Part shown: positions 7,894 through 17,400 of the stretch, one piece after another
Layout of the letters: each line of letters begins with the position of its first letter
How positions within the stretch are numbered: position 1 is the first letter of the stretch
Source of the DNA: Akkermansiaceae bacterium
GTDB lineage: Bacteria; Verrucomicrobiota; Verrucomicrobiia; Verrucomicrobiales; Akkermansiaceae
DNA length: 39,215 nt
NCBI GenBank assembly: GCA_021200315.1
Contig: JAJQGU010000024.1
Span: forward strand, 1 to 39,215
Direction of reading: 5' to 3'
Position numbers and translations under genes: made by a program
Notes under the pieces: model-generated
What the model saw: the letters and a program-made list of their open reading frames with translations, nothing else
Databases searched by the model: none
What the model was told of the DNA's origin: nothing

Positions 7894-9530
7894 CGCCCGC
7901 CCCCCTCTCCGGAGCAGGCGCCGACCGAAACGGCGTCGAGAGGGTGCATATCCAGCAGAAGCGGGTGCCACCCCGTGACGCGCGGATCCTTCAGATAAGT
8001 GCGGCATGCCTGGTACAGCGGCGCGACGGGAGCCTCCTCCAGCAGCACCTTTTCCGCCTCGGCCAGAGCCTTCAGGCGGGCGGCGGAGCTTTCGGCGCGG
8101 CGGGCGGCGGCGAGCAGGCCGTCAAAGCGGGCGGAGCTCCAGCCCGTGTTGTTGTTGCCGCCCCCGCTCCGGAAGATCTCCACAAAAGCAGCGGGATCGA
8201 GATAATCCCCGGACCACGACGAGGAGGAAATGTCATACCGCATGTCCTGCTGGGCGGCCTTGTAGGCCGTCCACTCACAGGAGCGGATCTCCACATGCAC
8301 GCCGAGATTGCGCCACCACATGGCTTGAACGGCCTCAGCCATGATTTTCTGCACCTCGCGGGAAGTCGTCATCAGCTCGAGCGGGGGAAAGCCCTCGCCC
8401 CGGGGATAACCCGCTTCAGCCAGCAGGCGGCGCGCCTCGGCCACGCGCTCGGCGTCGTCCTCCGGCGCGACCGGGCCGGGCGGTTCATACCCCGCGCCGG
8501 GCGGCGTGAAACTCCGCGCCGCCTGCCCCGCCCCGCGCACCACGTCGCGCACCAGCGCGCCGCGGTCCACCGCCAGCGAAAGGGCGCGGCGCACCCGCGC
8601 GTCGTCGAGCGGCGGACGCGTGGTATTGAAGCGGTAAAAAATCGTGCAGTAATACGGTTCCTGCCGGAAAGCTTCGGGCGCACGCTTCGCCGCCGACTTC
8701 GCGATCTCCGGCGGCACGTTGTTGGTAATGTGCATTTTGCCGCCGAAGAACATGCGCGTCTCGGTGAAGCCGTTTACCACAGGCAGAAAGCGCACGCCCC
8801 TGTTCCGCACCTCGGCGGCGCGGTAGTAGAGCGGGTTGGCGCGCACCTCCAAAAAGTCATTGCAGCGATGAGCCGCCAACACATAGGCGCCGTTGCCCAC
8901 CCAGAGCCCGGGGCGGGTCCATTCGCTGCGGCGGTCGAGCATGCCGCCGTGCCGCTCGATATGAGCCGCAGGCAGCGGAAACCACGTGTAGTGCAGCAGC
9001 AGCAGGGGCAGATTCGGCATCGGCTCCCGCAGGCGCAGCACCAGCGTGCGCTCGTCCGGCGTCTCCACCCCCACGGCCTCCCAGGGCACGAGCCCGAGCT
9101 GATATTCCCGCGCGTTCTCGAGCGGATAAAGCATCTCGGCATAGCGGCCGCCGAACTCCGGGTGCAGAATGCGCCGCCAGGCATAGGCGAAGTCGCCGGC
9201 GCGCACCGGGCTGCCGTCGCTCCACCGGGCGGGGCGCAGATGAAACACCCAGCGGTCGGCGCGCCCGTTGCTCTCCCATCGCTCCGCCATACCCGGGTGC
9301 ACGGCGGCGTCATCCGCCGCATCCGGCCTCACCAGCCCCTCGAGCAGGCATCCGATGATCCTGCCGTCCGCCACGGAGGTGGCTTTGTGCGGATCCAGAC
9401 TCTGCGGCTCGGCGTTGTTCCCCGTCACCAGCACTCCCCGCGCCGATTCACGCTCCACCGCAGAACCGCCCTTTCCGCATCCCCATGTGAAGACGCAGCA
9501 CATACAGGCGATGCAGGCGAGCCGATTCAT
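7890..9530 (-). CDS. oppA: Peptide-binding lipoprotein, OppA/DppA (SBP family 5)
   Basis: A 546-aa extracytoplasmic solute-binding protein of ABC family 5. The N-terminus MNRLACIACMCCVFTWGCGKGG is a short signal with several cysteines. The lipobox is probably FTWG-C, which is atypical at -3. SBP_bac_5 landmarks follow: AEPQSLDPHKATS, DGRIIGCLLEGLVR, WVFHLRPARWSDGSPVRAGDFAYAWRR, and FRFNTTRPPLDDARVRRALSLAVDR. The C-terminal lobe contains EIRSCEWTAYKAAQQ. It is the first gene of oppA-oppB-oppC, all ATGA-coupled. The ATP-hydrolysing OppD/OppF subunits are not in the window, so they must be encoded elsewhere. It is divergent from lysS. Confidence 0.9.
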   Translation of the reverse strand: MNRLACIACMCCVFTWGCGKGGSAVERESARGVLVTGNNAEPQSLDPHKATSVADGRIIGCLLEGLVRPDAADDAAVHPGMAERWESNGRADRWVFHLRPARWSDGSPVRAGDFAYAWRRILHPEFGGRYAEMLYPLENAREYQLGLVPWEAVGVETPDERTLVLRLREPMPNLPLLLLHYTWFPLPAAHIERHGGMLDRRSEWTRPGLWVGNGAYVLAAHRCNDFLEVRANPLYYRAAEVRNRGVRFLPVVNGFTETRMFFGGKMHITNNVPPEIAKSAAKRAPEAFRQEPYYCTIFYRFNTTRPPLDDARVRRALSLAVDRGALVRDVVRGAGQAARSFTPPGAGYEPPGPVAPEDDAERVAEARRLLAEAGYPRGEGFPPLELMTTSREVQKIMAEAVQAMWWRNLGVHVEIRSCEWTAYKAAQQDMRYDISSSSWSGDYLDPAAFVEIFRSGGGNNNTGWSSARFDGLLAAARRAESSAARLKALAEAEKVLLEEAPVAPLYQACRTYLKDPRVTGWHPLLLDMHPLDAVSVGACSGEGGGR

Positions 9531-9540
9531 TGCGGCACCC

Positions 9541-9569
9541 AGCCTACCACGCCCGCGCCCGCGGCGCAA
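9541..9569 (-). promoter_or_regulatory. oppA promoter (near-leaderless)
   Basis: On the minus strand, TTGCGC (9569-9564), a 17-bp spacer and TAGGCT (9546-9541). The oppA ATG begins 10 nt after the -10, leaving a leader of at most a few bases. The hexamers are weaker than those of rppH. Confidence 0.45.
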
Positions 9570-9623
9570 GGCATGAATGCGCTCCGGCGCGGAGCCCGGG
9601 CGGCTCCCTCCCCCGGGCGAAAG

Positions 9624-9650
9624 GCGGGAGGGGGGGGATCTCCCTCCCGC
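9624..9650. other. GC-rich inverted repeat upstream of lysS
   Basis: GCGGGAGGG and CCCTCCCGC form a perfect 9-bp inverted repeat with a 9-nt loop between the divergent oppA and lysS genes, about 48 bp before the lysS start. It lies upstream of the lysS -10, so it is not in the predicted lysS mRNA. It could be an operator or a topological element. There is no T-tract. Confidence 0.35.
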
Positions 9651-9661
9651 TCACTTTAGGC

Positions 9662-9689
9662 TGGATTTATGGGACGGGGGCACTATACT
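9662..9689 (+). promoter_or_regulatory. lysS promoter (leaderless geometry)
   Basis: A clear -10 TATACT (9684-9689) ends 8 nt before the lysS ATG (9698). The -35 is poor (best candidate TGGATT at 9662-9667, 16-bp spacer). No Shine-Dalgarno sequence can fit between the predicted start site and the ATG. Confidence 0.5.
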
Positions 9690-9697
9690 CCTCCCGT

Positions 9698-11182
9698 ATG
9701 CCAGACGCCGCCCACTTCACGCCCAATTCGCCGGAAGCCGATCTGATCGCCGTGCGCCGCGAAAAATTGGCAAGGATTCGCGCCATGGGGGTCGACCCCT
9801 TCGGCGGAAGATTCGACTGCAGCACCAATCCCGCGGACTTGAAAGCCTCCTTCGAGGAAGGGCGGCAGGTTTCTCTGCTCGGCCGCCTCGTCTCCATCCG
9901 CGACATGGGGAAATCCCAGTTCTTCACCCTGGCCGACGTGCGGGGGGCGATCCAGGGCTTCCTCTCCAAGCGCGACGTCCCGGAAGAGACGTGGCAGCTC
10001 TGGAAGCTCCTCGACCGCGGTGACTGGGTGGGGATCTCCGGCGAAACATTCACGACGAAAAAAGGCGAGCCGACCGTGCGCGTGCGCGGGCTGAAGCTGC
10101 TTTCGAAAAGTCTGCGTCCCCTGCCGGACAAATGGCACGGGCTGGCCGACCATGAACTGCAATACCGCCGCCGGCATCTGGATCTGATCGCGAACGCCGA
10201 GAGCGCGGAGCGCTTCGTCAAGCGTTCGCTGATTGTGGCCGAAACGCGCCGCTTCCTGCAGGAGAGGGGATTTCTCGAGGTGGAGACGCCCATGCTCCAA
10301 GATGTGGCCGGGGGCGCGGCGGCGCGGCCCTTCGAGACTTACCACAACTCCCTCTCCATGCCCCTGACGCTGCGCATCGCTCCCGAGCTTTTCCTGAAAC
10401 GGCTTCTGACGGGCGGCTTCACGAAAGTGTTCGAACTGAACCGCAACTTCCGCAACGAAGGCATCGACCGACGCCACAACCCCGAATTCACCGTGCTCGA
10501 AGTGTACGAGGCCGGAGGGGACTTCGAAACGATGGCGGACATGGTGGAGGAGCTGATCTGCACGCTCGCCCGGAAAATCTGCGGCGGACTGCAGATCGAG
10601 CAGAAGGACGACGACGGCAATCCGCGCTACACCATCGACCTTTCCCGCCCGTGGCGGCGTGCACGCTACGAAGATCTGGTCAAGGAAGCGGCCGGGGAGG
10701 ATTGGTTCAGCCTCTCCCCCGAAGAACGCCGCCGCCGCGTGGAGACCGGCATGCCCGAAGTGCAGCTGAGCGCGGACATGAAGGACACCGACGTGACCCA
10801 GCAGGTATATGAAACGCTTGTCGAGAAAAAAACGGTCAACCCCTGCTTCGTCACGCACGTGGCGAAGGATCTCGTGCCGCTGGCCAAGCGGAATCCGGAG
10901 AATCCCGACGTCGTCGACGTGTTCGAACTCGTGATGAACTGCCAGGAGATCTGTCCCGGATACTCCGAACTCAACGACCCGGACGAACAGCGCGACCGCC
11001 TGGAGCACCAGGCCGCCGGAGAGACCCAGAAGGTGGACTACGATTTCATCGAGACGCTGGAATCGGGCATGCCCAGCGCGGGCGGCATCGGCATCGGCAT
11101 CGATCGCCTCGTCATGCTGCTCACCGGCGCCAATTCCATTCGCGACGTCATTCTCTTCCCCCAATTGAAACGGCGTTCCTGA
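9698..11182 (+). CDS. lysS: Lysyl-tRNA synthetase, class II
   Basis: A 494-aa class II LysRS that charges tRNA-Lys in the cytoplasm. Residues about 55-150 form the OB-fold anticodon-binding domain (VSLLGRLVSIRDMGKSQFFTLADVRG). The catalytic domain carries motif 2 FRNEGIDRRHNPEF (F251-R252-N253-E254) and motif 3 GGIGIGIDRL (462 onward, R470). Variations from E. coli include ETPMLQDVAGGAAARPF and PSAGGIGIGIDR in place of PPTAGLGIGIDR. The frame is open upstream to 9530, but the ATG at 9698 follows the -10 TATACT by 8 nt and gives a normal N-terminus. It stands alone, divergent from oppA. Confidence 0.96.
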   Translation: MPDAAHFTPNSPEADLIAVRREKLARIRAMGVDPFGGRFDCSTNPADLKASFEEGRQVSLLGRLVSIRDMGKSQFFTLADVRGAIQGFLSKRDVPEETWQLWKLLDRGDWVGISGETFTTKKGEPTVRVRGLKLLSKSLRPLPDKWHGLADHELQYRRRHLDLIANAESAERFVKRSLIVAETRRFLQERGFLEVETPMLQDVAGGAAARPFETYHNSLSMPLTLRIAPELFLKRLLTGGFTKVFELNRNFRNEGIDRRHNPEFTVLEVYEAGGDFETMADMVEELICTLARKICGGLQIEQKDDDGNPRYTIDLSRPWRRARYEDLVKEAAGEDWFSLSPEERRRRVETGMPEVQLSADMKDTDVTQQVYETLVEKKTVNPCFVTHVAKDLVPLAKRNPENPDVVDVFELVMNCQEICPGYSELNDPDEQRDRLEHQAAGETQKVDYDFIETLESGMPSAGGIGIGIDRLVMLLTGANSIRDVILFPQLKRRS

Positions 11183-11199
11183 CAGCCGCGTCCCTGCCC

Positions 11200-11221
11200 C
11201 GGGAGGATTTGCGGACTCCCG
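11200..11221 (+). terminator. Hairpin after lysS
   Basis: CGGGAG, a 10-nt loop and CTCCCG, 17 nt after the lysS stop. No T-tract follows; this is a candidate transcript end only. Confidence 0.3.
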
Positions 11222-11269
11222 CGGCGGGCGTCCGCGCGGCGGCCTTCCCCGTCCCGAACGGCGCGCGGG

Positions 11270-11286
11270 TGTAACACAAATGTAAC
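11270..11286. promoter_or_regulatory. Direct repeat TGTAAC, 11-bp period (candidate OmpR/PhoB-type site)
   Basis: TGTAAC occurs at 11270-11275 and again at 11281-11286, exactly one helical turn apart and about 43 bp upstream of the -35 of the giant protease gene. Tandem half-sites spaced by 11 bp are characteristic of OmpR/PhoB-family response regulators. No such regulator gene is in the window. The assignment is inference. Confidence 0.35.
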
Positions 11287-11328
11287 GCGGACGCCAGAAG
11301 AAAACGAGCGGTTCCCCGGGGAAAAACG

Positions 11329-11356
11329 TTGACATGCCCGCCCGCGCCGATATTCT
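11329..11356 (+). promoter_or_regulatory. Promoter of the S6-type protease gene
   Basis: A perfect TTGACA (11329-11334), a 16-bp spacer and TATTCT (11351-11356). TATATA at 11357-11362 is an alternative but is spaced too far from the -35. The predicted start near 11363 gives a leader of about 92 nt. Confidence 0.6.
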
Positions 11357-11385
11357 TATATAGTCCCGCATCGCTCCGGTAACAG

Positions 11386-11414
11386 CCTCTGGAAAGAGGA
11401 TGCCGCTTGGCGGC
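11386..11414 (+). other. Two hairpins in the protease gene leader
   Basis: CCTCT-GGAA-AGAGG (11386-11399) is a 5-bp stem with a GNRA-type tetraloop. It is followed two bases later by GCCGC-TTG-GCGGC (11402-11414). Both lie in the predicted 5' UTR, upstream of the ATG at 11455. They could stabilise the message or control its translation. No known riboswitch class is recognised. Confidence 0.4.
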
Positions 11415-11454
11415 TGCTGGTTCCCTGTCTTCTGTCATCGCATCCAGTTCAACC

Positions 11455-14400
11455 ATGAAGCCACATCTTCCGAACACACTTCTCCGCGCCCTGAGGGCCT
11501 GCACGGCTCTTTCCGCCGTCACCGCCGCCGGCACCCTGCAGGCGGGCGTCATCCGCAACGACTACAGCCTGCAGCAGTACAAAGACTTCGCCCTCAACCT
11601 CGGGCAGTATCGCGCGGGCAATACCAACGTCACCGTCTACAAGACGGACGGCACCACCACGGGATACGCGATCCCGGTCATGCCGAATCTGGACTCGTAC
11701 TGCGCCATCTGGGGAACCTCCAACGGCAACGGCGGCGGCAGCCTCTTCTCCCCGCAGTACGTGCTCACCGCCGCGCACCTGGGCACCCCGACGAGCGGCA
11801 CGAAAATCAACTTCCTCTCGACCTCGGGCGACCAGACCTATTACACCGGGCTCACCTACAGAATGGCCGGCTACGGCACCTACGGGTACGACGGCATGAC
11901 CATCCGCCTGACAAAGATTGTCACCGAGGTGGCTTACACCCCGCTCTGCACCGACACCTCCCTCATCTCCTCCCTCTCCAGCAGCAAGACCCTGCTGTTC
12001 CGCATCGGCAACGGAATTGCCACGCAGGCCAACGGCACGGGCTACAACGTCAGTAACATCAACCCCCAAAGCCCCCTGGGCGGCACGCTCCTTTCCACCG
12101 GCGTCACGCAGAACTACAGCACCACCGGCAACTGGCGCATCACCACCACGCTCAACCAAGGCCAGACCAACCCATTGGGCATCTCCAGCCACTCCGGAGA
12201 CTCCGGCAGCCCGCTCTACGTCTACAACTCAGACACGGGGCAGTTCGAAATTGTCGGCGTCTGCTCCACCGGCACCACGGGCGTCGGCTACGGCTGCGCC
12301 ACCAACTTCGAGTACAACCCCGGGGCCATCCAGAGCACGGTGGACTCGTACACCGACTATCTCACCCTGTCGGCGGACGGGGAGGATCTCTGCTGGAACT
12401 CGGACGACGACGGCACCATCACGCAGAGCGGCGACGAGAGCGTCTCCTACGCCTATCACGGAGAGGGGACCAGCTCCAGCCTGACCGCCACCAAGGGCGT
12501 GCAGTTCAACTCCGAGGCGGAGCACCAGAACATCTACCTCACGGCCGACATCGACATGGGCTACGGCTCCGTCGACTTCAACACCGGCGACTACACGCTC
12601 GCCTCCTCCGGCGGCGGCGACTACACCATCACCCGCAGCGCGGGATTCATCGTCGGTGAAGACGCGTCGGTCGAGATCACCCTCAACGGCCAGGGCGAGG
12701 AATGGCGCTTCGTCGCCGCCGGCACCGCGACCATCAGCGGCAGCGGCGACAACAACATCACGCTCAACGTCGGCGGAGGCGTCATGCGCTTCGCCGAGGA
12801 CGGCAGCATCATCCACGAGGGAGAAGTGCGCCTCAACCGCGACGGCGGCTATGCCGCCACCGAGTTCACCTTGAGCGCGGGCGTAGCCACCATCGTGCTC
12901 ATGCAGGACGGCCAGATCGCGGGCGAGGGCGAAAACTTCACCTTCGGCAACATGGGCGGCGTGCTCAACCTCAACGGGCAGGATCTCACCTGGAGCGTCA
13001 TCAACCACAGCGACTACGGCGCGACTTTCTCGAACACCCGCCTGGCCGACGCGGCGGAAGACCACGAACAGGCCGTCTCTACCTTCACCTACACGGGAAC
13101 GGGCACCTTCCAGGGCAGCTTCACGGACGGCGGCAGCGAGGCGGACGGGCTGCTCCGAGTCGTCTACCAAGGCTCGTCCTCCTCCGACTCCTGGTACCTC
13201 ACCGGCGTATCCGACAACATGGGCGGCTACGTGGTGGAAGAAGGCACCCTGCACCTCCGCGGCTACCTGACGCTCCACGCCGGCAGTTACGGAAGCACCA
13301 CGACCATCGCGCACGACTACACCTACGCCGTCATGCAGACGAGCACGGTCACCGTGAATGACGGCGGCACCTTCGTTCTGGACCACCACGCGCTCATGGA
13401 GGGAGACGTCGTCGTGAACGACGGCGGCACCTTCGTGATGAAAAACACGGTGGGCGCGGCGGCGGAATATATCGGCGGCAGCCAGGTCAAGCAGGACGTC
13501 ACCGACTTCATCTCGCTGGCCGGCAACGTCGAACTGGCCGGCGAAACCTCCCTCATGCAGGTGGACACCTCGTCGAGCGTCGCCGTCAACTACTACGGCG
13601 ACATCTCGGGGGCGGGCTCATTCGAGAAGACGGGCTCGGGCGACCTCGTCCTCGGCGGCACCAACACATTCACCGGCGCCAAGACGCTCACCGCCGGCAC
13701 CATCTTCTTCACCGGCACGGCCGCCCTGGGCGACACCTCGGAGAACCGGTGGTTCATCGGCGAGCAGGGCGTCATGGTCGTGCAGGGAGAGAACGCGGAC
13801 GACACCCTGAGCGGCGTCGACGCCTCGTCCGCCGGCGTGCTCGCGCTGGACGCCGACCAGCTGACCGCGCTCGACCTCAGCGGGCACACCGCCCTTCTCA
13901 TCGGCGCGACGGAGGGCAGCACCATCCAGTACGGCGTCTCGGGGACCACGGAAACTCTGGAGGCGGTCGACGGCGCATGGCGCTTCGGCGGCGGCGGCGG
14001 CACGCTCCAAGTGAACTTCAAGCTCACGGGCGAGGGCGACCTCATCATCGGCAACGACTATTCGAGCGGAACCGTCTACCTCACCAACACGGACAACGAC
14101 TTCTCGGGCAGCATCATCATCTCGGGCTACAACAACTACCTGACCTACGACTCCCTCGACGCTCTGGGCGACGCGCACATCAACATCGCCTACGGCAACT
14201 CCATGAACGTCCACGAACTGGCGGACGCCACCATCGCGATCATCGGCTCGGACTCGGATGGCGTCCTCGCCCTCTACTCGCAGAGCGGCACCGTGGACAC
14301 GGACATCGACTTCTCCTCCGGCACCCACATCGCCAACGCATCCCTGGGCGCGGCGGACACCGTCCACTACACCGGCTCCATCACTCCCAACGGCGGCGAC

Positions 14401-17400
14401 TACAGATTCGGCGGCACGGGCACCCTCTACCTCGACACGCAGCTGAGCGGCGGCGGCGTCCTGTACGTGGACGCGCAGGGCATGTCGGGCGGCGTCATCG
14501 TGCTGACGCAGGCCAACGAAGGCTTCACCGGAGCCGTGAACGTGGGCGGCAAGCTGGACAGCAGCTCATCCGCGGGCACCGGCACCATTACGCTCGAGCT
14601 GCAGAACGGGGACGCGCTCGCCAACGCCTCGGGCGTGATCTTGAGCAGCGGCGGCATCCTGGCGCTCAACGGGACGGACGCCCTCATCCACGAACTCTCC
14701 GCGGCGGGCGGCAGCATCATCAATTCGGGCACGACGCGGCAGACGCTCACGATCGACAACAACACGGACGCCGCCTATTCGGGCGCGCTGGGCTACGGCA
14801 GCGCGGCTCTCGACATTGTGAAGACGGGCTCCGGCACGCTGACGCTCAGTTCCAACTCCTCCTACCAGGGGGATATCACCATCCGCGAGGGCGCGATCTC
14901 CGTCACCGGCAGCGCAGGGCTGGGCTCCTCGGACAACACGGTCTCCATCGAGGAAGGCGGCACGCTCAACATCACCCTGAACGGCAACTTCGGCACTTAC
15001 AACGTCAACAAGATCACGAGCTCCGTCATCTCCCAGAGCCTCACGGGCACGGGCACCATCAACCTCAGCGTGAATCAGACCACGACGCAGTACGCCGTCT
15101 CCATCGGCACCATCAGCTACACCAAGACCTGGTCCTCCACCAAGTCGGTCGTCGCCTTCACGCAGACGGAGGCGTTCGAAGGCACGGTGAACGTGCTCGG
15201 CAACTCGCGCCTGATCATCGGCAGCGGGCTGGCGGGCATGAGCAACCTCACGGCGCTCAATTCCGCCACGGTGAACGTGGCCGCCGGCTCGCAGGCCGTC
15301 GTCACCAACCGCCTGAGCAACTCCTCCTACACCAACTCGACGGTCTATTGCAGCACCGACTTCATCCTGAACGGGACCACCTACAGCGGCGGGTACGGCT
15401 CGGCCTTCAGCGGCTCCAACATCAGCCAGACCATCTACGGCGTCGACTACGCGGGATCCACGCTCGGCAACCACGGCGGCGCACTGCGCGTGGACTGCGG
15501 CTCGGTGCTGACCGGCACGGTGACGCTGGCCGCAGACTCCGCGATCTCCTCCGTCACCTCATCCGCCTCCACCGGCAGCGTCTACGCCTCCGCCTACGGC
15601 AACTCCACCTGGTCGGGCGGCACCCTGCTGGGCGCCATCCTCGGCGAAGGCAAAAGCCTGACGCTGGCGGGTAACGCCCAGCTCACGCTGAAGGCGGACT
15701 CGGAAAACACCTACGGCGATCTCTCCATCACCAACACGAGCGGCGTGCGCACCGCCTACGGCGCGGCGGCGGACACCGTCTCCACCGCCCTGGGCACGGG
15801 CACGGTGAGCATCAGCTCCGCCGCCGCGCTCACCTTCGGCAACGCGGAGACCGGGGGCACGGACATCGTCTACACCTACGCCAACGATTTCACGGTGAGC
15901 AGCGCCTCGGCCTCGCTCATCGGCGAGTACAACACTACGAAACTCACCGGCTCCGTCACCGTGACGGGCGGCGGCGTCACGCTCGGGGCGGAGTCCGGAG
16001 CCGCTCTGAGGCTGGAGAGCGGCATCACCGGCTCGGACACGGCCGTGACGCTGACAGGCGGCGGCACGGTGGCCATCGGCGGAGAGGCGGGCAGCTTCAC
16101 CGGCACCATCACCGCCGAAACGGGCTCCGGCCTCACGATCCTCTCCACGGGCGCGCTGAGCGGCGTATCCGTGGACTACAGCGCGGCCGAGAACTTCACC
16201 CTGCGCCTGGAGGGCTCGGGGAGTTTTCTGCTGAACGCACTGACGGGAGCCGCCTCCGCGGACGACGGGGACGGCACGTCCTCGCTCTCGCTGCACTTCG
16301 ACTTTTCCGACGGAACGGCAGGCAGTTCCCTGACGGTGGAGACCCTCACCGGCGTAACCGAGGTCTCCGTCTATCTGGATCTCAACTCCACCAGCGACAT
16401 CGCGGCGGGCACGTACACGCTCATCGCCAACGCGGACGCGAGCTCGGAGCACTTCACGCTCGCCTCCGGGGATCTCGACGGGCGGCTCACCCTGTCCAAT
16501 GACGACGCGGGCAATCTCATTCTCACCGTCGGAGAAGACGCCCGGCTCTTCTGGCAGGGCTCGGACGGCGCGGCATGGGACACCGAATCGGCCAACTGGA
16601 AAGCGGGCGGCGCGGGGGACGCCCTCGCCTACGCGGAGGGCCGGGCCGTCGTCTTCGGCTCCGCCGGCGCGGCGCAGAGCACGATCACCCTGGATGCGGA
16701 GATCGCGCCCGGCAGCGTCCTCGTGCGCGACGGCGAAAGCTACACCTTCACCGGCAGCGGGCGCATCAGCGGGGAGGACGCCTCGCTCACCGTGGCGGAC
16801 GGCGCCTCCCTGCGCCTGGAAACGGCCGGCAACACATTCGGCGGCGGCGCGGCCGTGACGGACGGCGGCACGCTGACCGCGGCCGCCGCCGGCGCGCTGA
16901 GCTCCACAGCCGTCTCCCTGGAAACGGGCGGCACGCTGGAGCTCGCCGCAGCCGGAGCGCTGACGGACGTCACCATCACATTCAACGGGGGCGGCCTGCG
17001 CTTCGGCGCGGACGACATCACCGTGAGCAGCGGCACGCTGGCGGAGGGAGAATCGGGCGTCTCGCTCGACCTCGCCGGCCACTCCGGCCTCGTCATCGAG
17101 GCGGACTCCTCCCTCGCCGCCGCCGGCTTCATCTTCGCCGACAGCTCCGGCGCGGCGGGCTCCATCACTCTGGGCTCCAGCGACTCCCGCTTCACCCTCA
17201 GCGCCGGCTCCGGCCTCTCCATCGGCGAGGGCGCGAGCGTGACCCACTACGCGGCCGGCGGCACCATCAGCACGCTGGAGGGCGGCGGCGACTTCGCGCT
17301 CTATACTTCCGCGGCGACCACCATCGCCGACATGAGCGCCTTCACCGGCACCATCACCAAATCGGGCGGCGGCACGCTGACCGTCTCCGCCATCTCGGAA

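Noticed and set aside
10130..10150. Possible sigma-54 promoter (TGGCACGGGC) inside lysS
   Set aside because: The -12 TTGC element is absent at the required spacing and it is inside a coding region.
11400..12056. ORF from the ATG at 11400 directly after GGAAAGAGG
   Set aside because: The purine run abuts the ATG with no spacing and is half of a hairpin; the frame runs inside the protease gene with no recognisable content.
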